A stretch of 8,182 nucleotides of DNA. Origin: Candidatus Kariarchaeota archaeon (GTDB taxonomy: Archaea; Asgardarchaeota; Heimdallarchaeia; Heimdallarchaeales; Kariarchaeaceae). The stretch spans positions 1 through 8,182 of the forward strand of contig JAEOUB010000402.1 in the NCBI GenBank assembly GCA_016839545.1, given 5' to 3'. How positions within the stretch are numbered: position 1 is the first letter of the stretch; each line of letters starts with the position of its first letter. Positions 5,439 to 8,182 of this stretch are shown here, in pieces. The translations under genes and the position numbers were made by a program. The notes beneath the pieces were generated by a model. The model was not told where the DNA came from. It did no database searches and saw nothing but the letters and a program-made list of their open reading frames with translations.

Positions 5439-6746
5439 TTAGTTCTTCTTGTCTACGCCCATTACGACACCGACAGCGACAGTCTGACCCATATCTCGGA
5501 CTGCGAAACGGCCAAGCTGTGGGATTTCACGGAAGTCCTCTACAACCATGGGTTTCACGGGTCTCATTAGGACAGTTGCTCGGTCACCATTCTTCAGAGT
5601 GGTAGGATCAGCGACCTTAATGGTCTTTCCACCTTTACCAGTGGTATACTTCTCCTTGATCTCCATGAATGTACAGGCAACTTGGGATGTACCTGCGTGG
5701 ATTACGGGTGTGTAACCGACAGGAATGACTGTAGGATGTCGAATGACAATCACGGTTGCTGTGAAGGTTTCTGCAACAGATGGGGGTGCATCTACGGTAC
5801 CGACGACTTCTCCTCTCTTGATTTCGGTTCGAGCAATACCCTTGACTGCAAAACCAATGTTGTCACCGGGTTCTGCAATGGGGATGCTTTCATAGTGCAT
5901 CTGAATGGTGTTTACTATGGTTGTTTTACCGGAAGGTGCGAAAACAACCTTGTCACCTGGCTTCATTACACCGGTCTCAATACGACCTGAAGGAACTGTA
6001 CCGATACCCTGAATGGAGTATACATCCTGAATAGGCAAACGAAGTGGTTTGTCTGTTGGTTTTGGAGGTACTTCCAGGTTATCGAAAGCCTGAAGGATGG
6101 TGGGTCCGTCATACCAAGACATTTTGTCAGACTTGTCTTTTAGGTTGTCACCCTCAATACCAGAAACTGGAATGAAGGGCACTTTATCAAGATCCCATGC
6201 CATCTGTTGATTTTCAACAAGTACTCGGCTGAGCTCATCCTTGATCTCATTGAACCTGTCTTGTGAATAATCCACAGTGTCCATTTTGTTGACAACAACT
6301 ACAAGCTGACCTACACCAAGTGTTTTGGCGAGGAGTGCGTGTTCTTTGGTCTGACCCTGATCACTGATACCGGCCTCAAAACCACCCTTTTCTGCACTGA
6401 CGACAAGAAGGGCTGCATCTGCTTGAGAGGTACCGGTAATCATATTATTCACGAAGTCTCGGTGACCTGGTGCGTCAATGATTGTGAAGTCATACTTCTG
6501 AGTGTTGAACTTGAAAAATGCGATATCGATGGTTACACCACGCTCTCGCTCTTCCTTCAGCTTATCAAGCACCCAAGCGAACTTCCAGCTGGCACGACCC
6601 ATGCTCTCTGATTCCTTGGCATATTTTGCAATTTTCCGGTCATCGACTGCACCAGTCAGATACAGGAGGTGACCAGTCATGGTGGATTTACCATGATCTA
6701 CATGACCAATGATTACTAAGTTTAAGTGAGGTTTCTCTTTACTCAT
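5439..6746 (-). CDS. tuf: Translation elongation factor EF-1A (aEF1A)
   Basis: A 435-residue, full-length elongation factor that carries aminoacyl-tRNA to the ribosomal A site as a GTP complex. G-domain motifs are GHVDHGKST (14-22), ERGVTIDIA with the switch I threonine T72, DAPGH (91-95), NKMD (153-156) and VSG around S195. Domains 2 and 3 follow (about 230-435), with recognisable GRIETGVMKPGD and the C-terminal FREIPQLGRFAVRDMGQTVAVGVV. The segment GGFEAGISDQGQTKEH (121-136) contains the insertion shared by eukaryotes and TACK/Asgard archaea and absent from euryarchaeal and bacterial forms, a useful lineage clue. A GGGGATC-like binding site (6757-6751) precedes the ATG. Codon use looks more even and slightly richer in G and C than in its neighbours, as expected for a highly expressed gene. 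It lies downstream of the FKBP gene with about 145 bases between them. Confidence 0.98.
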   Translation of the reverse strand: MSKEKPHLNLVIIGHVDHGKSTMTGHLLYLTGAVDDRKIAKYAKESESMGRASWKFAWVLDKLKEERERGVTIDIAFFKFNTQKYDFTIIDAPGHRDFVNNMITGTSQADAALLVVSAEKGGFEAGISDQGQTKEHALLAKTLGVGQLVVVVNKMDTVDYSQDRFNEIKDELSRVLVENQQMAWDLDKVPFIPVSGIEGDNLKDKSDKMSWYDGPTILQAFDNLEVPPKPTDKPLRLPIQDVYSIQGIGTVPSGRIETGVMKPGDKVVFAPSGKTTIVNTIQMHYESIPIAEPGDNIGFAVKGIARTEIKRGEVVGTVDAPPSVAETFTATVIVIRHPTVIPVGYTPVIHAGTSQVACTFMEIKEKYTTGKGGKTIKVADPTTLKNGDRATVLMRPVKPMVVEDFREIPQLGRFAVRDMGQTVAVGVVMGVDKKN

Positions 6747-6777
6747 AATAGATCCCCGGATTGGTTTCTAGCATTCT

Positions 6778-6806
6778 CGGTTTAAAACTAGCTATTTTTA
6801 AAAGTG
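6778..6806 (-). promoter_or_regulatory. EF-1A promoter region with two TATA-like boxes
   Basis: Two AT cores lie close together. On the minus strand AGTTTTAAACC is centred near 6784, and CTTTTAAAAATAG near 6799. The distal one gives a leader of about 27 bases that fully contains the GGGGATC binding site, so it is the better candidate. Strong own expression would be expected for EF-1A. Confidence 0.45.
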
Positions 6807-6875
6807 TGTGTACGAAACGGTGTAAACTATACAAGTCAAATTTATAACAAGGAAAAGCTGTAGGTTCATTTTATG

Positions 6876-6883
6876 AAAAATCT
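6876..6883 (-). terminator. Possible oligo-T terminator after the FKBP gene
   Basis: Just past the FKBP stop, the minus strand has AGATTTTT, a five-T run such as archaeal RNA polymerase can stop at. There is no clear hairpin. The call is weak and rests on position between two genes that appear to have separate promoters. Confidence 0.2.
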
Positions 6884-6891
6884 TGTTTATA

Positions 6892-7602
6892 TCAAAGAGG
6901 TTTTGGAATGTCAAAAAGCTCTCGGAATTCAATTTTTTCAAACCCTGGGACAATTTCTCCAATGTCTTTAGAAACTTCAGCTTTTGCGAACTGAACATAC
7001 TCAAAGAATCTTGCATGCTCAGGGATATCCACAATGATCTTGTCTCCTTCAATGATGATATCAAGCCCTTCAAGGTTTGCACCCGGAAGTCTTCTACGAA
7101 TTAGCTCTTTGATGAAATTCGCCTCGCCATCGATTTTTTCATGAACTACTATATCATAATCTATATCCATACCCGCAAGGACATGATTGTAATCCATCCT
7201 AACTCTCCCGGATGTAACAGAAAGGACCGTGCCTGTTTGAGATCCAATCGTGATACGATCACCAACTGAAGGATTGATGTTAAGCTTCTGAAATTCCCGT
7301 CTGGCAACCAATTTTATTTTTGATGGATCCTTGGGGCCATATGCCTCTTCAGAAGGAATGTTGGTTTCGAAAGAATCACCGACACTCGCTTCCAGTATCC
7401 TCTTTTCCAAACCTTTCGGGATCCAATTGCGACCCAATACGACAAGCATTGGTTCATACACCTTGTCAGGTTTGTATATCGACTGCTCTCTTGCTACCTC
7501 TTCGATAGTTGTATCAAATACTCGTGTACCGCCTTTCTCAGGATCTGTGTCCATGATTTTAGCGGTGTAGTCAATCTTGATCATTGATCCTGTTTCCAAC
7601 AT
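6892..7602 (-). CDS. Long archaeal FKBP-type peptidyl-prolyl isomerase (SlyD-like)
   Basis: A 236-residue cytoplasmic prolyl cis-trans isomerase and chaperone of the long archaeal FKBP type. The catalytic FKBP fold is split as in SlyD. The N-terminal part contains IKIDYTAKI (8-16), RVFDTT (27-32) and VVLGRNWIPKGLEKRILEASVGD (54-76). An inserted chaperone flap runs from about 88 to 135 (PSEEAYGPKDPSKIKLVARREF onwards), and the fold closes with DYNHVLAGMDIDYDIVVHEKI (137-157). A C-terminal domain of about 75 residues (160-236) follows; extensions like this occur in other archaeal long FKBPs. There is no signal peptide. The ATG at 7602 is chosen over Met7 because TAAGGGAT (7614-7607) sits four bases upstream. 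It lies between the rRNA-modification pair and EF-1A, suiting a role in folding new proteins, although that link is only contextual. Confidence 0.93.
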   Translation of the reverse strand: MLETGSMIKIDYTAKIMDTDPEKGGTRVFDTTIEEVAREQSIYKPDKVYEPMLVVLGRNWIPKGLEKRILEASVGDSFETNIPSEEAYGPKDPSKIKLVARREFQKLNINPSVGDRITIGSQTGTVLSVTSGRVRMDYNHVLAGMDIDYDIVVHEKIDGEANFIKELIRRRLPGANLEGLDIIIEGDKIIVDIPEHARFFEYVQFAKAEVSKDIGEIVPGFEKIEFRELFDIPKPL

Positions 7603-7637
7603 AACTATCCCTTAGGGTACAAAATGAGTTTGGTCTC

Positions 7638-7650
7638 GGTTTTAATAACA
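7638..7650 (-). promoter_or_regulatory. TATA-like box for the FKBP gene
   Basis: The minus strand reads TGTTATTAAAACC, centred about 42 bases before the FKBP ATG. It predicts a leader of roughly 16 bases that contains the TAAGGGAT binding site. The 71-bp gap therefore looks like a promoter rather than an operon-internal spacer. Confidence 0.4.
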
Positions 7651-7673
7651 CTTACTGTAACAAGCAAACATCC

Positions 7674-8099
7674 TCAAGAGTCAGCACTTTCGTATCGAAG
7701 GTACATCCCCAAATCTACAAGCGGGTTGAGAGAAGTTCCATCTGATGAAACTAAACTGATCACATGATTTTCGCCATCCTGAACCAAATATAGTCCTTTA
7801 CTGTAGGCAAATTCAATAGGTCTTCCGAAGCTGAGAGTGATACAAGCTTTTCGTTGCAAATTAATTATCGGAAGATTGAGAATATAAGGCAGAATACCAG
7901 GAAATAAGGTAAAAGCAGTATCAATCTGGGCAACAAGCAGTGAAGGATACCCTTCAAATCCTGAGTGTACTGATATTCCATAATGAATTATTCCATCGAG
8001 ATCAAATTTGAAAAGATTAGGGAGATCGAATTCTAAATCAATGCCTAAATGCTCTCTGATATCAGCCTGGAACTCTGAAGTAGATATTTCTGTTATCAT
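7674..8099 (-). CDS. Small PUA/Nip7-like protein paired with an rRNA methyltransferase
   Basis: A 141-residue protein whose ATG overlaps the stop of the upstream methyltransferase gene (ATGA at 8099-8096), so the two are surely translated together. GGTGA at 8108-8104 is its ribosome binding site and lies inside the upstream coding sequence. The C-terminal half looks like a PUA-type RNA-binding domain: LSFGRPIEFAYSKGLYLVQDGENHVISLVSSDG, ending NPLVDLGMYLRYES. That ending recalls the DIGEYxRxE tail of Nip7 and the DxGxYLR ending of archaeal PUA proteins. The N-terminal half (EFQADIREHLGIDLEFDLPNLFKFDLDGIIHYGI) could be a pre-PUA fold. If so, it would help the methyltransferase bind rRNA, standing in for the PUA domain that is fused in RsmF-type enzymes. 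The gene is certain. The PUA assignment is moderate and rests on remembered motifs and context. Confidence 0.55.
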   Translation of the reverse strand: MITEISTSEFQADIREHLGIDLEFDLPNLFKFDLDGIIHYGISVHSGFEGYPSLLVAQIDTAFTLFPGILPYILNLPIINLQRKACITLSFGRPIEFAYSKGLYLVQDGENHVISLVSSDGTSLNPLVDLGMYLRYESADS

Positions 8100-8182
8100 T
8101 TTTTCACCATCCTGCTAATGAAGAAACCATCAGATCCATGAATATGGGGATAAAACCGTCTCCCTACTTTTCTATCTTGTAC
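8096..8182 (-). CDS. NSUN/RsmB-type RNA m5C methyltransferase, C-terminal end only (cut by the right edge)
   Basis: Only the last 28 codons and the TGA stop are present; the gene enters from the right edge on the minus strand. The visible tail RRFYPHIHGSDGFFISRMVKK matches the very conserved end of the NOL1/NOP2/Sun family, usually R-x-x-PH-x-H-G-x-D-GFF-I-A-x-L-x-K. These enzymes transfer a methyl group from S-adenosylmethionine to cytosine C5 in rRNA or tRNA. The catalytic cysteines would lie outside the window. The protein ends right after this motif with no fused PUA domain, and the next gene, overlapping its stop, encodes a PUA-like protein. The family call is strong despite the short length; which RNA it modifies cannot be told. 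Confidence 0.85.
   Translation of the reverse strand, partial: VQDRKVGRRFYPHIHGSDGFFISRMVKK

Noticed and set aside
5682..6712. Several plus-strand open frames (5682-5990, 6339-6611, 6518-6712) inside EF-1A
   Set aside because: They are antisense shadows of a highly conserved gene. Their translations are rich in Cys, Trp and His without motifs, and none has a binding site or promoter.
6798..7082. Minus-strand open frame overlapping the FKBP C-terminus
   Set aside because: It reads the FKBP coding region in another frame (Leu/Ser/Phe-rich product) and runs into the EF-1A promoter region.
1..8182. Mobile element, CRISPR array or defence island
   Set aside because: No transposase, integrase, direct-repeat array, terminal inverted repeats or target-site duplication seen; the tRNA shows no partial 3' copy that would suggest an integrated element.

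Overview
This window is archaeal and reads as a stretch of information-processing housekeeping genes. The evidence is an archaeal/eukaryotic-type EF-1A, an archaeal-length uS7, uL16 in its archaeal L10e form, a DRG-family GTPase, a long archaeal FKBP, a tRNA with a bulge-helix-bulge intron and no encoded CCA, and TATA-like boxes rather than bacterial -35/-10 pairs. EF-1A carries the GxFEAGxSxxGQT insertion typical of eukaryotes and of TACK/Asgard archaea. With the DENN-like protein described below, I lean towards an Asgard-type lineage, but the sequence alone does not prove it.

Left block (1-3409). A class I SAM-dependent methyltransferase runs off the left edge on the minus strand (1-191). 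It is divergent from a plus-strand series: a DRG GTPase with a TGS domain (338-1447), a 298-residue protein with a DENN-like core starting at a GTG (1486-2382), an unrecognised zinc-ribbon plus helical-repeat protein (2472-3191), and a 58-residue ribbon-helix-helix regulator (3233-3409).

Right block (3401-8182, all minus strand). Read in the direction of transcription, the 3' end of an NSUN/RsmB-type rRNA m5C methyltransferase enters from the right edge. It overlaps a small PUA/Nip7-like protein by an ATGA junction. These are followed by an FKBP-type prolyl isomerase, EF-1A, then uS7, uL16/L10e, an intron-containing tRNA with a CAT anticodon that starts at the base after the L10e stop codon, and a PHP-family phosphoesterase. 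The PHP gene converges on the ribbon-helix-helix gene and overlaps it by 9 bp.

The right block is a translation neighbourhood: rRNA modification, protein folding, elongation factor, small- and large-subunit proteins and tRNA. The usual archaeal partners S12, EF-2 and S10 are missing from it. The left block joins a translation-associated GTPase to two poorly understood proteins. The most interesting item is the DENN-like protein directly downstream of the GTPase. In eukaryotes DENN and FLCN-type proteins regulate small GTPases.

No gap without a gene exceeds 160 bp. I saw no mobile element, CRISPR array or long repeat.
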